Positions 1 to 13,198 of a DNA stretch of 64,000 nucleotides are shown here, one piece after another. Where the stretch lies: assembly GCA_964006375.1 (NCBI GenBank), contig OZ023264.1:175207510-175271509 (forward strand), read 5' to 3'. Numbering within the stretch: the stretch's first letter is position 1; each line of letters begins with the position of its first letter. The notes beneath the pieces are model-generated. The model was not told the origin of the DNA and did no database searches. It worked only from the letters and a program-made list of their open reading frames with translations. The DNA comes from Tillus elongatus. Taxonomy: Eukaryota > Arthropoda > Insecta > Coleoptera > Cleridae. Position numbers and translations under genes: made by a program.

Positions 1-896
1 TTAATTGATAAGTTCCTGTTATTGAAGCTCTTGCTATCTATTTGATTTCTATTTGTGTACAATTAATGTTCATTTTGAGAGTTACTAACCATTTAATTTT
101 ATTTTGTTCACCATTTCAAATTCAATCTATGTGAATAAATTTAATATTTTGTTACATTAATATGTCTGTCTGATTGAAAATTAATTCCTCTTTAAATCCT
201 TTTGATCTTCCGTGACGACACTTATAAGAACTCTTGATCTCGATTTCCTAGATATAGAAAATAAACTTTTAGAAAAATCATCGTAACCAGGCACTAGTTT
301 GGAGCGCTGATAAATATGAGACTTCAGACAGTGCAACAACACAACAATAGCGAAAGTAGTAAACAATAATTAGATCTTGAAACCTTATAAAGCATCTCTA
401 ATCCTGCTAATTATAAATATGATAGATAGAAACCTTTTAGGGTAGGACTTATAGGAAATAGTGACGTTACTACTGACCAGATTTGGGTTCACTTGAGGTC
501 CCTCATATATTACTGCTTGCCTATTACCGAGTTATAAATTCAATTATTTAAGGGAGGTTATAACCCCTAGTTGTCCTCTATCCAGCCGCCATCTTGTTTC
601 GTCACTACGCGCACGCGCAGTGACTGGATGGAAAGTGGTGGTCCTAGAACCCCTATTCTATACCTACTGAAGCCTTTTCATTGACCATTTAATTATGTCT
701 ATCCGAGACTGTTTGACGTTTAGAAGTGTAGTCATATTATCGGTGTTAGTGTTTGCATTGTAATATCAATAAAGTTTAAAGGTATTTTAAAAAACTTCCA
801 CTACTAATTTTTTCAGCTGCTTATAAGGCTGGGTCAAATAGATCCGAGAGATCCAGTTTATTTATACCATACACTTAAACTTTTCGATAAACCAGG
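1..896. other. Unassigned AT-rich DNA
   Basis: No gene, RNA or recognisable repeat is supported here. The only open frames are short and have no familiar motif. A GC-richer patch at about 580-650 with two short complementary blocks (around 578-590 and 622-640) may be a weak inverted repeat. It is either host intergenic or intronic DNA, or an old unrecognised repeat. Confidence 0.5.
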
Positions 897-899
897 TAG

Positions 900-1232
900 T
901 AGTCCGGTCAATTTAGACATTCGAAGGTGCATAAAATCCCAACAAGCTGAAAATCAGTAAAATTGTTCAAAATATAATTATAAATATAATTTAAAAGTTC
1001 CTCATCATTCCCGTGTATGAAATTCTTTTTATTCAAGGTCAAAGGTCAAAAAATGAGTTTTTCGCGATTTTCAGCAAAACGGTAAATTTTATCATAAAAG
1101 TACTTCAAATAAAAATTGTAGATCATAAAATTATCTATAAAAAATGTATCAATACTTTTTTTCCTACGAGCCACCGTTTCTGAGATAAAACGATTCAAAA
1201 AGTTGTAAAAGTTGTTATCGTCATAATATGCA
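900..1232 (+). repeat. Left long TIR of CXC element
   Basis: Inverted copy of 2053-2381. Similarity runs from the outer TAGTCCGG to the inner CATAATATGCA, with small indels and a few mismatches by eye. Confidence 0.8.
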
Positions 1233-1419
1233 CACGTTTCCACGCCACCTATGAGGTAGTGTACTTATCGCGTTTTTTTTTTAACGTGGTTTCCCCAGTA
1301 GGCCTACTCCACGGGTCAGTTGAGATCCTGTTTAATTTGAAACTATTGCAAAATAAGGGAAATTTTCAAAGATTGGAAAAGATAAAAGCGATGTAAATTT
1401 CAAAAAAAAGTGGTGAAGT

Positions 1420-2013
1420 TCATTCGCCTGATTCGTAACTTTCAAATTCTTGTTCTTCTTCTTGATCTTCTTCTTGTTCTTGTTCTTGTTCTTCTTCTTC
1501 TTCTCCTGCTTCTTCTTCATCTTCATTTTGGATGTAAGTAAATTGCGTCAATAGCGATGTATCGCATGACACTTCGTTGGAATCAAACGAATCCTCCACT
1601 GTTGGTGATTCAATATTAGAGCACGACCGGCCTTGACAATTTGTGCATGCCAGAGAACAAAACAGTCCGACTTTTTTGCAACCACATTTAGCACTGCATC
1701 CCTTTTTGCAGTTGCAAAAAATTGTGTTCAGCAGTTTTTCCGGCGCAGGTGGGAGTAAAGTTTGAACTGGCTCTAATATATTGTTGACCAACTTCCAACC
1801 CCAGTCTGTAGGGTCTACCTGATAACCAAGCCACACTTGAACTTGGTAATATACCCGAAAAAGATGTTGATGAGCAGCAACTGAGGTTGGAGGAAGACAG
1901 GCTAATTGAACTTGTTTTTTATTTTTAGTATTTTTAACGAAACATGCATAGCTTATGTATATTTTATATTTTAAGCATAAGTTACAATGAGCAATAGAAA
2001 AATATTTCAACAT
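1420..2013 (-). pseudogene. CXC (tesmin/TSO1-like) domain gene fragment
   Basis: A 197-residue frame. Residues ~36-75 contain LPPTSVAAHQH and a DPTDWGWKL block. Residues ~98-131 hold a cysteine-rich CXC-type motif (CNCKKGCSAKCGCKK, then spaced Cys ending GRSC). The C-terminus is about 35 residues rich in Glu and Gln. CXC domains usually bind DNA with zinc held by Cys. The WGWKL plus CXC combination is one I recall as the C-terminus of large repetitive insect proteins, so this is probably only the tail of a longer protein. The first ~27 residues look unrelated and the frame may begin inside foreign DNA. It lies wholly between the long TIRs. Whether it is translated is unknown. Confidence 0.6.
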
Positions 2014-2052
2014 ATATAAGAACTCTAGAGATGTATATACGCGGCGTACTCA

Positions 2053-2381
2053 TGCATATTATGACGATAACAACTTTTACAACTTTTTGAATCGTTTTAT
2101 CTCAGAAACGGTGGCTCGTAGGAAAAAAGTATTGATACATTTTTTATAGATAATTTTATGGTCTACAATTTTTTATGATAAAACTTACCGTTTTGCTGAA
2201 AATCGCGAAAAACTCATTTTTTTGACTTTTGACCTTGAATAAAAAATTTTCCATACACGGGAATGATGGGGAACTTTTAAATTATATTTATAATTATGTT
2301 TTGAACAATTTTACTGATTTTCAGCTTGTTGCGACTTTATGCACCTTCACTCTCATTTTTTGGTCTAGATTGACCGGACTA
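2053..2381 (-). repeat. Right long TIR of CXC element
   Basis: Inverted copy of 900-1232. It has a short extra stretch near 2350-2365 that the left arm lacks, so the arms have diverged by indels since insertion. Confidence 0.8.
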
Positions 2382-2384
2382 TAG

Positions 2385-3190
2385 TGGTAAGTGACAACTG
2401 ATTGTTTTGATATGCATATACACTTTTGCAAATTTAGTAGCCATTTACTTTCACTTAGATAGTAAACGTACGATGTACTATGAAATACTGACCACACAAA
2501 AATATTTTGTGGGTATTATTTAGTAGTGACACACATCGTTTTTAATATAATCCTCCAAACTCAAAGGACCCTAGTACAATCACCAACTACATAAGTAGGC
2601 CTCTTCAATATTATTTGGTTAAATGGAATGAATATTTATTTATTAAAATGGTCATTACTGTCACAGATATGAGTGACAGATAAGATGAATCCTATGTTCC
2701 CGACTACAAGAACGCCGAACATGTTCTTGTAATTTCTCTTTCGGAATGAACAGGTCATTGTCATCCGCACGCAAGGCAACTAATGAAGTATTAAAGATCC
2801 ATCACGGATGATATAAAGCGAACTATTGTTTTCTTTGGTTATATTCTGTTTATCACGATGGGAGTCCACGTTTCAGCTCTGTTTCACTATCTTTATTATA
2901 TCACGTGTAGCTCTGTCGGGCACATAAATCAATGGGCAACGACTTGACCATTGGGATAATTAATGTGTGAAGCATTAGCTAATGGAGCTGAGGATGGCGC
3001 TCATATTGTTTAGGATAGTATGTAGCATGTAGGAGCTGACTGTGTAAATACTGCAGACATGTTGCGTCCACTAAAGGGCACTTAATGAAAGTAACACTAG
3101 ATAGATCGTTGATACACAGAGAGTGGAGTTTTTTCACTGCTAAGTACTTTTGACAGTTCCGATGTATACAAAGGAAGCGTACACAAAAAT
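2385..3190. other. Unassigned DNA
   Basis: I see no coding frame, RNA gene or repeat end between the CXC element and the first (TA)n repeat. Base composition is ordinary AT-rich. Confidence 0.5.
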
Positions 3191-3348
3191 CCAGATATGT
3201 CTGTCGTACATTTTAGTGAATTTTCTTTAAAAAAAAAATCATACATGAGGAGATCCAGAAACTTGAATTTTGAAAAAATTTCTTCAAATGACCGCGAACT
3301 AGGCCCCCTAGAACGCATACCCAGGGTCAGTTTCAATTTTTATATGTT

Positions 3349-3454
<106 letters not shown>

Positions 3455-3917
3455 ACCGATAACTTAAACAATAATGATCCGATTTTGATCAAATTTGGCA
3501 CATACCTTCCTTTTGCAAGTGGCTTGGATAAGTTTGTTAGTCAGGAAAATCGGCCAAGATTTTCTCTGAAAATTTTCTGTTTTTGAAACAAATTTATATC
3601 TCCGAAAATAAGCAAGTAAGCGCAACCAAATTTAGTAAGCTGTATCCTGTGTACTAGAGAAGTTAGAGGTGAATTAATTGTTAATTAGTTAAATCTGATT
3701 CAAGAAAGTTAAAACGTCAAAATTGATTGAGTACGAATGGGAGTGAAAAACACTACAATATATTACTAAAAAGCTCCTAGATATGTGTCTAAGTCGTTAT
3801 TTTACTTGATTTCGTTACAATGTAAGCAAAAAAATCTATTGCAAATCGAAATGGTTTTGTGTAAATTTTAAAACATTGAACCAATATATTACGGGATAAA
3901 GCTGCTAGTAGACACTT

Positions 3918-4008
3918 GTAGAGCATAGCTCAGTGGCCTAAGTCCCTGTATATAAGATAATTAAATTCAATTGACTCCTGCATGACGAGTTCGAATCGTA
4001 GTTAGTGA
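3918..4008 (+). repeat. tRNA-derived module (A and B box)
   Basis: It shows TAGCTCAGTGG, a good A box, and GAGTTCGAATC, a good B box. The A-B spacing is about 55 bases and the interior does not fold as a normal anticodon arm. This fits a tRNA-derived SINE head or a tRNA pseudogene with an insertion, not a working tRNA. Confidence 0.5.
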
Positions 4009-4184
4009 CTTTGCTTTTTTCAAATTTTTTTTAAGTCTCATTTCACTTTACCGTTATCTAATCAGATTTTTGTTATTCGGATGAATTTTTTAGCGACTTT
4101 TTGTATAAAAGTAATTAGACAAAGAGGAGATGAAAGTTTTAACACTTAATTTAATTTAAATAGCATATCTGGTTGCTTGTTCTC

Positions 4185-4253
4185 GCCCTAACTTGGTGAA
4201 ACCGTTCCATATTCAATACAGTCGTAGACTTTTCCCGTGGCTTCACAAGTGCT
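4185..4253 (+). mobile_element. PLE terminal-repeat fragment
   Basis: ACTTGGTGAAAC, CAATACAG and GTGGCTTCAC align with the terminal sequence of the PLE at 31630-31685. No coding sequence. It directly abuts the hairpin of the next (TA)n repeat. Confidence 0.45.
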
Positions 4254-4377
4254 TGTTTTAGTGAATTTTCTTTAAAAAAATCACTAACGAGCAGATCTCA
4301 ACATTTGAATTGAGAAACAATTTCTTTAAATGAGCCCGAACTAGGCTCCCCTAGAACCCATAACCAGGGTCAGTTTC

Positions 4378-4380
<3 letters not shown>

Positions 4381-4466
<86 letters not shown>

Positions 4467-4479
4467 CATACATACATAA
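4381..4479. repeat. (TA)n tract with (TACA)n end
   Basis: About 80 bp of TA followed by about 18 bp of TACA units. Confidence 0.97.
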
Positions 4480-5106
4480 TTTACGAAAATTTAGGTCTGC
4501 AAGTTTAAAGACAAAAATGTTAGATGCATTTAAAAAAAAGGGGTCTTCCTCAAAACGTCGAGATTTGAAAAGTCAAAATTGGAAATATTTAGGCAAAGAA
4601 CCTGAAAGAAATACGGATTATGTAAAGAGTGTTCTGCAAACCCTTAAGTTTCAGCTTAAACCATCATTGCCCTTCCTTTTAATAAAATATTTCCAGAAAA
4701 CTCATTTCAAGTAGACACTTTCTCTGATGCTTTGGAAGTATTTTTTGTTAAATTTATGGTTTAACGGTCTATAATTTTTAGCTACTTTTCATAGAAAAAA
4801 TTTGTAAATGAGGAGACCGCGGCTTTTGAATTCTAAACAGATTCCTTCAAATGAGCGCAAACTAGGCCCCCTAGAATGCATATCAGGGTTTACTTTCTGT
4901 TTACATATATACAGTGTGATGCATTTCTAAGGTAGAGCTCAATATAATTGTTATTATGCAAGATACGAGAAAAAATTGTATACGTTACCTATAGACAACC
5001 ACAGGATGGCCCATAAGTCGTTGGCGATACCTACTTTTTTTTTGAACATTCCTTATTGCATTTTTGCATTTTTCATCAAAATATAATGCATGTTTGTAAA
5101 AAAAAT

Positions 5107-5414
5107 CGAGACGCGGTAAGTGCGTTTTAGTAGCGAATTTTCATTAAACGCTTCAAAATTCGATAACGCAATTTGCTATTAACCTAAGGTTCGTCTGCTA
5201 GGAAACGAGTTTTCTCGGAAATGTTTTAAGTTTATTTTCGGAATTTTTTTTTTTACATTTTCAAACAAGTTATGTTGGTAATATATAGTGTATTGTCCTT
5301 ATTATATAGGTTATACCGTTGATCAAATTGATTCCTGCTTGCACTAAAAAAACGTTATTTCTATTAAAAGCATTTTAAGAAAATTCAGTTCCATAACGCA
5401 CTTGCTGCGTCCAG
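5107..5414. repeat. ~300 bp terminal module bounded by GCAGCAAGTGCG-type inverted repeats
   Basis: Starts GAGACGCGGTAAGTGCG and ends with the inverted form CGCACTTGCTGCGTCC. The interior (AATTTGCTATTAACCTA, then TTCGGAA, then GTTATACCG) matches the copies at 28394, 41468, 53625 and 57030. It behaves like a small MITE-like unit but usually sits at one end of the larger (TA)n element. Confidence 0.65.
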
Positions 5415-6300
5415 ACTTTCTATTCATATTATTACATAAAAGTTGAATAGTTATTGACTAATTGATGAACCAATCAATTATCCTCTAAATTCTGACGGAC
5501 AACCTCAGAACAATAGTATTTTGTGCTAATAGAAATAATTTTAAGCAACTTCGCAAAATAAAGTAGTAAAAGCTGCAATGCAGATATTGCAAAAAATAGT
5601 GCTGCAAATTAAATCATAACTTCCACATAGCTGTCATAATATACTCTCCTCAAAAACACATTCTCACGAAATGAATTTAAGGTCCGTGACTTGACCAAAA
5701 AGAAAATATTCGTATGCCAGTGCTCATAAACTTCTGAAACGTTATATTACTCGAGTTTTAGCAAAAAATGTCAGTTTTTGCCAAATCATCAAATTACTTT
5801 GTCAGGTGCTAATTGGATACCAAATTTGAAGATGATATCTCAATTCGTTCTAAAGTTACTACGCGTACTAACAGACAGACGTACAGGCCTACAGACCGAC
5901 AGGCAAACAAATTTCTTTCCAGAATCAAGGTTTCTATATGTTTTCAGGCTTCTTGAGCTATTTTACAAAAAAAAATCGATATTCCACCACCACACATTCC
6001 ATCCCTAATTTAATTTCAGCGCAGAATAGCAGATGTATTATGAAATTAAAAGTTTACCAATAAACCAACCCTAAAACATTATATTCCTCCTACCTCCTAG
6101 AGCGATTATACCGAAAAACAATCGGAACCGTTCGTTTGTTGGTTGCTAACTATATACCAAATTTGAAGACGATATCTAAATTCATTCTAATGTGGCTACG
6201 AACAGACAGACCGACGTACCGACAGACAAAAAAAAATTTGTTCCCAAATCCAATTAGAGAATTTTCGATAAGAAAAATTCGCTAATAGAGAGGTCACGAT
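5415..6300 (+). repeat. Repeat segment with RGAC-rich tracts
   Basis: Two related stretches (about 5795-5915 and 6135-6240) share CCAAATTTGAAGA and ATATCT, then AGAC/CGAC-rich runs such as ACAGACAGACCGACGTAC. A third copy lies at 20135-20240. Downstream is a GAATTTTC/GAAAAATTC hairpin (6258-6282), then the conserved flank leading to the next (TA)n. (TA)n plus GTCY/RGAC repeats together resemble dipteran mini-me elements. Confidence 0.5.
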
Positions 6301-6386
6301 GAAAAGATTGTGGAAAAAATGTCTTCAGATGAGCGCGAATTTGGGTTCCTACAACCCAAAACCAAGATCCGTTAAAATTTTTATAT

Positions 6387-6389
<3 letters not shown>

Positions 6390-6463
<74 letters not shown>
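6390..6463. repeat. (TA)n tract
   Basis: About 73 bp of TA ending exactly where a CAGGGTG-type DNA transposon end begins. Confidence 0.97.
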
Positions 6464-7357
<894 letters not shown>

Positions 7358-7951
7358 TCCGAGCGATAACTCAAAAAATACTAAACTAATTTCAATCTAA
7401 GTGGGCAAAAATTTTGTTTGGGCGAAAATCGAGGTCAAGTTTGTTAATCAGCCTTTATGCTGAAGTTTTTCCGGTGGAAAAACGGGAAAAACTTTTTGAA
7501 AACGCTATATTTTTGTAAGTATCAGAGTAACTGGAATGAGACTTCACATGTGGCTAGAAATAATGCAAACAAACCTATGTTGTGAATTTTGGGTAATTTG
7601 GTACACAATATTTAGAGTTTTTTCCAAATTAAAAATAAAATCTCAAAGACATGCATTGAAACGACTTAGTGCTTAAAGGCCAATGCCTGACAGACAGAGT
7701 ACTTAACTGCCACGCGTAGATTGATTCATACAACAGGTATAACCCATACATCAATGGTAACAAACTAAATATATACCAGGCATAATACATAATACCCGAA
7801 CCAACAATCGTGAAATCTCGGCCGCAATGATGGAAAATGACAGACCACATGAAATCAAAAATTTGCCAATTGTTATTTAACTGGGAGAGTCAATCAATTA
7901 TTAAAATAGACTATATTTGTAGCTTTATTAACGACCCCAAATACAGTTTTA

Positions 7952-8066
<115 letters not shown>

Positions 8067-8293
8067 GCTGTCGTACCATATAGCAGAAATGTCTCTATAA
8101 AAATGATTCTAAAAGTGTTTCTTTTATCTTTAAACTTAAACATAAGACGTCATGTAAGACCGAAACAGTCGTGGAATGTGCTTCAATGGTAATTCGACTA
8201 ATTTTGTAATTAATTGTTACGTATACTTTGAATATAATATCCCGGATGTGAAGCCGATCTAACGTATCACGCAAATAAAACGCTGGTTGACGT

Positions 8294-8364
8294 GTGCCTA
8301 GTTGGCGCAGGGGGCATCACGTTTGACTCTTAAGCAGAAGGTTAAGCGATCTAATCCTGCTTGA
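8294..8364 (+). repeat. tRNA-Lys(CUU)-like module
   Basis: CTAGTTGGCGCAG resembles an A box, GACTCTTAA an anticodon arm with CUU, and GCGATCTAATCC a degraded B box. Part of the type-2 repeat, so a tRNA-derived SINE-like segment and not a functional tRNA. Confidence 0.5.
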
Positions 8365-8680
8365 TAAATGTATGTTTTTTATGTTTTATTTTGACATGGG
8401 GAGAAACAATAGTGCACAGATTTCATATGTTTTGAACAAGGTCTAATTTTTGTTTAAAACGCCTAAATAAGTTTTTCACCTTTGAGTCTGAAATTATAAT
8501 TTGATTATGATTGAAAAACCGGTTTGATTACGTTAATTAAAACGAAATCATACTGGCGATTATTAAGGAAAAATAACTGCTACGTTTATGATGTGGTAGA
8601 TACGTTACTTTTCTAAATATGAATTAAGTGTCCTTATGGAAATCTTCTGTATAACTTTAATGAAATTTGTAATACAAGTT

Positions 8681-10475
8681 TTTTATTTTTATTTCAACAA
8701 CACACCACGAGGGATTACAGCCTAAATACTATCGTACCGTGGGTGTTGACAAGGAGGAAAGAGGCAACTTGTTAATTCTGGACTTGAAGGTTTGGAGGTT
8801 CGGAGGAGAAGGAAAAACATGTGCCGGCAAGGAATTCCACAATTTGGAAGTCCTCGGGACAAAAGAGCGGGCATAACAAGATGTTCTGAGTCTGGTGACC
8901 TGGACAGTAAAAGGGTGCATTCGCTCTGTTCCCCTGGTAGATCTGTTGGGGGCAGCAGGTGGGGGAACTATGGAGGAAAGCTCCTCTGAGCAGTGCCCGT
9001 GCAGATATCTATTAAAGAGAGAGAGGTCACCAACGGCACGTCAATGGGCAAGGGATGGCAGCCTTTGGGTGAGGTCAAAGTCACCGATGAGACGTATAGC
9101 TCTCTTTTGAATGGAGTCCAGGATAGCGAGTGTAGAAGCGGCAGCAGCACCACAGATGTGGGAGCAGTATTCGAGGTTTAGCCTTATTTGTGAAGTATAT
9201 AAGGTATAGAGATTAGCTGGTGAAAAGTATTTGCGAGCCCGGAAGAGGAAACCTAATTTCTTAGCAGCCGCTTCTGCAATTGATGTGACATGTTGGTGCC
9301 AATTAAGATTTCGATCCACAGAAATGCCAACAAGAGAAAAGGACTCATTACTTTGAATAACTTGGTTGTTCATTGTGATGGGTCTAGGGCTGGTGTATCT
9401 TGTGAGAAAAAAAACAAGACTTAGTTTTGATGGGGTTGAATTGTACAAGATTTCTACTTCCCCAGTCTAATATTTTTTGGAGATCCACGGAGACAGAACC
9501 CTCCATGAGTCTGCGATCCTCATCTAATTGGGCTGAAGAGACAGGCTTAGAATATTGTATATTTGACTGGAGGGTGCTGTCGTCCGCGTAGCTGTGAACT
9601 GGGTTGGATGTGCTAGAGAGGATGTCATTGATGTGGAGAAGAAACAAAGTAGGGGCTAAAGCTGAACCTTGAGGAACTCCTGCATTAATTGGATACAGTT
9701 TAGAGGAATAGCCATCCACAACAACAGATATGCTCCTGTTGGAGAGGAAATTTGCTGTCCAGGTACAACGTTTTGGTGGTATGCCATAGGCCGGAAGTTT
9801 ATTAAGCAGCGCTGCGTGCCAGACCTGGTCGAATGCTTTTGATATGTCTAAAACAACAATCTGGGATTCACCGTGTTGTTCCATAGACTTGTTCCAAGAA
9901 TGGGTGACAAAGGAAAGGAGGTCGGCAGTCGATCTGCGCTGACGGAATCCATACTGCCTGTCGTGGATTAGACTGTGTTTTTCAAGAAATTTTAGTAATT
10001 CGGTGTTTATATACTTTTCCATCACTTTAGAGATGACTGAAAGGAGAGAAATAGGCATGTAGTTGCTAGGAAGCGCTTTGGATCCTTTCTTGGGGATGGG
10101 TTGTACTCGAGCAGTTTTCCAGTTACTAGGGAATATGCCTTTATATTAAGATATCTGAAACAGACGAGTCAGGACAGGAGCAAGCTCTGGTGCGCATTTT
10201 TTGAGAACAATTGCTGGGATCTCGTCAAGGCCAGAGGCTTTCCTGGTATTAAGAGAAGAGAGCATCTTTCGTACCTTTTTAGTTTTGAAAATGATATCCG
10301 TCATTTTATGCGCGACATTGGGGACTGTTGGTGGTTGAACATTTGGAGGTGGGTTGAGAGTAAAATTGCCGGCGAACAACGAAGCAAAAAGTTCAGCCTT
10401 GCCCAGGGCGGTAGAAACTATTTCATCCCCTGAGACAAGAGGTGGGAACGTGCTTTTGCAGAAATTATTCCCCAG
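8681..10475 (-). mobile_element. Jockey/CR1-like LINE, 5'-truncated copy 1
   Basis: The element reads on the minus strand, with its 3' end at ~8681 (GTTGTTGAAATAAAAA). It is truncated in the region upstream of the RT domain near 10475. Its host is a type-2 repeat: the flanks (8661-8680 and 10481-10510) join to match the uninterrupted sequence at 23159-23200. Target duplication is not clear because the site is T-rich. Copy 2 at 17470 is closely similar. Confidence 0.85.
8727..10430 (-). pseudogene. LINE reverse transcriptase, broken (copy 1)
   Basis: Pieces of one pol protein lie in different frames. 10146-10379 covers the region upstream of RT (RKASGLDEIPAIVLKK). 9384-10058 holds most of RT: fingers with YGFRQRRSTADLLSF, motif A VLDISKAFDQVWH, motif B GVPQGSALAPTLF and motif C SYADDS. 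9041-9448 holds the thumb and start of the C-terminal region (ICGAAAASTLAILDSIQ). 8729-8920 is the C-terminus (FVPRTSKLWNSLPA). Breaks lie near 10060-10146, 9384-9448 and 8920-9041. The YADD catalytic motif is intact but the chain cannot be made as one protein. Compared with copy 2, motif A has ISKAFD where copy 2 has KSKAFD. Confidence 0.85.
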
Positions 10476-10779
10476 TTTATTTTAAAGAGACTTACAATCT
10501 CTATTGGTATAGCAAAATTTAGTTTTTCAGATTCATAGAAAATTGAGTTTTGTGCATTTTTCTGAAAAGGAGTTAGAATGCAAGATTTTTTTTATAACAT
10601 AGAGATATCGATGGTGACACTTTGGACAGAATTCTTCAAATGTGCGCGTACTAGGACCTCTAAAATCGATCTTCAAGGCCTGTGTAAGTTTAAAGTATTA
10701 ATTTACTAATATGCCATAAAATAATAGTGTACAATTCTTATGAAAATTCGCTACTATAACGCACTTGCTGCGCTCCGAA

Positions 10780-11500
10780 TTTTTTTTCTATATGTTTTGA
10801 TACTTTTTACGATCATTAAACGAAAACAAATGTTTGAAATTTTTGTCGCCGGTGCCATACTTCCATACGTATTCAGGATGTAAAAGTAAAATTACTAACT
10901 TTAACCAAACTCACCAAATAAACGTTTATGAAAATTCGTTACCACAACACATTTTCTGCGTCAGGAAATTTAGCTTAATGTGAAACAAAATTACTAATCG
11001 CATATGTTTTAAGGCGTTCTTCCGTTTGGGACTCGCGCCCATAAGGCGCAATTAATTTTGTTGCTTCCAAATAACATATTTTAAATACGATACAAAAAAG
11101 ACTATAAGGAAAATTTTACGAAGACAATCCCTATCTCCCGTATCAAACAAGACCGTTAAATGTATAAAATAAAAATTATGGTTATCGCTCAAAAATACCT
11201 TGAATAATTTAAGCACAATTCTTCTTATGATTAGATAATCAAACAACTTGTAATATAAGACCTCAAATTCAAGTGGTAGTTCTTAGACAACAAATTTTCC
11301 ATATCTCGATTTGTTATCGTAAAAGCTACGAATTCTTTCTATATTTTATGCATGGACACAAGAAATTCTTTAAAGTTCTGTGAAAGCACGGGGAATAAAC
11401 TGTATTATCTTCCTGCGAGTAACTACAAATATAAGTTCTAAACTTATATAGTTTACTGGAACTGCCTGCCGGTAGACAATACAGATTCTTCATCTAGAAA
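10780..11500. other. Mixed repeat remnants
   Basis: At 10830-10880 GAAATTTTTGTCGCCGGTGC is shared with 40848-40870. At 10922-10975 there is a degraded GCTACCATAACGCAC-type module. The rest is unassigned. The minus frame at 11052-11246 has no familiar motif. Confidence 0.4.
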
Positions 11501-11606
11501 CAACGCTAAGCACATTATTTTTTCTCAATTTAAAAAAGTCAAGAAGCAGCAAGTGCGTTATGGTAGCTTATTTTTATGCTTACTTTTAATGTCATTAACT
11601 CAATTT
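11501..11606 (+). repeat. 106 bp direct repeat, left copy
   Basis: Begins CAACGCTAAGCAC and ends TTAACTCAATTT. An almost identical 106 bp copy lies at 13698-13803. The pair brackets the composite repeat 11607-13697. Confidence 0.8.
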
Positions 11607-11735
11607 CAGTGAATTTTCTTTAAAAAAATTCACTAATGAGGAGATCTCGACTTTTGAATTTTGAAAAAATTCCTTCAAATTAGCACTAATTAGGCCCCGA
11701 GAACACATATCCGGGGTCGGTTTCAATTTTTATAT

Positions 11736-11737
<2 letters not shown>

Positions 11738-11823
<86 letters not shown>
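11738..11823. repeat. (TA)n tract
   Basis: About 86 bp of TA with one AATAT interruption near 11766. Confidence 0.95.
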
Positions 11824-11828
<5 letters not shown>

Positions 11829-12654
11829 GTATATGTATCACACCGATAACGCAAAAAATAATGAGCCGATTTTCATCAAATTTGGTGAGTACGTTCCTTT
11901 TGCAAGTGGCTTGGATGAGTTCGTTAACCAGGAAAATCTGCTCAGTTGAAATAGATTTAAAAAAATTATTTTTTTAATTAGACAGACGGATTCCTCCTAT
12001 CAGTGTCAGTTCTGAGCTGACCCTAAATGTATGGAATTTCGACCACGAAATTATAATGCATGTTTGTAAGACAATAAATTCGGGACTCAGCAAGTGCGTT
12101 ATGGTAGCGAGTTTTTATTGAATGCCTCAAACTTGAATAGCTCAATTTGCTATTAACCTATAAGGTTCGTTGGCCAGGAAACGGGAACATTTTAAGTTTA
12201 TTTTCGAAAAATTTTTGTACATTTTCAAACAATAAAGTTATTTTGATGAAATATGGTACATTATTTCTACTATATATGTTATACTGGTTACCAAATTTGA
12301 GGTCTGTTTTCTTAAAAAAAAAAAACGCCTGGACGCAGCAAGTGGGTTATGGTAGTGAATTTTCATAGAAATGATCTGGCACAAAATATTTTATTATAAC
12401 TTTTTTTCTTGTAACATAAAAATCTAAATTTTGATGTACAGTTTACTTTTTATTCGTAAACCTACCTACCAAATTTGGTTATCATAGCTTTTTTATTTTT
12501 TGAGATAATTTTTTTTTTTTCGAATGAAAACTCAAAATTTTCCCGGAAAACCTTATCCGATTTTCCTGACTAACGAACTTATCCAATCCATTTACAAAAG
12601 GAAGGCGCACGCCAAATTTTATCAAAATGGACCCATTATTTTTTGAGTTATCGG

Positions 12655-12755
<101 letters not shown>

Positions 12756-12899
12756 CTCTTTATTATATGCCGAGTTTTCGGAAAAAAATTATTCCATTCT
12801 CGAGGAAATAACGTGAGTTTTGAGTTTTACTAAACTAAATATTCAATAACAAAAATGAAAAAACCTTTTTATAAATTTGAGTGTAATTTATAAAAACTT

Positions 12900-13198
12900 C
12901 TGGACGCAGCATGTGCGTTATGGCAGAGAATTTTCATTAAAATGATTTTATTAGCTAACATGTTTTTTTAAGAAAGCAGGCATCAATCTATATAGTAGAA
13001 ACAATATGCCATGTTTCATAAAAATAACTTTATTGTTTGAAAATTTACAAAAATTTCCGAAAGTAAACTTAAATTGTTCCCGAAAAAACTGGTTTCCTGG
13101 TCAACCTTATAGGTTAATAGCAAATTGAACTATTCAAATTTGAAGCATTTAATCAAAATTCGCTACCATAACGTACTTGCTGCGTCCCGAATTTCTTT
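12900..13198. repeat. ~300 bp terminal module, near-complete
   Basis: TGGACGCAGCATGTGCG at the left, CGTACTTGCTGCGTCC at the right, with the shared interior (GGCATCAATC, TATAGTAGAAACAAT, ATAACTTTATTGTTTGAAAA). Confidence 0.7.

Larger units (their letters stand above)
900..2381 (-). mobile_element. DNA transposon-like element with ~330 bp TIRs and a CXC-domain fragment
   Basis: The ends are long inverted repeats (900-1232 and 2053-2381). Both termini start TAGTCCGGTCAAT when read inward, and the same bases TAG lie immediately outside each end (897-899 and 2382-2384), as expected for a 3 bp target duplication. The interior is about 820 bp and carries one minus-strand frame encoding a tesmin/TSO1-type cysteine-rich segment, not a recognisable transposase. 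I read it as a non-autonomous TIR element that captured, or is the remnant of, a CXC-domain gene. The superfamily is not assigned; a 3 bp TSD is compatible with PIF/Harbinger but is not proof. Confidence 0.75.

Noticed and set aside
1332..1526. Lys-rich frame overlapping the CXC fragment
   Set aside because: Alternative-frame reading of the Glu-coding tail of the CXC fragment and low-complexity sequence.
5871..5912. CRISPR-like spaced repeats in the RGAC tracts
   Set aside because: Short irregular AGAC/CGAC units without spacers, in eukaryotic DNA.
6310..6340. CTTCAGATGAGCG and similar blocks as ribozyme cores
   Set aside because: Superficial resemblance to CTGATGA-type cores; no GAAA or stems at the right distance.
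8895..9181. Plus-strand frames over the first LINE
   Set aside because: Antisense shadows of the minus-strand pol pseudogene.
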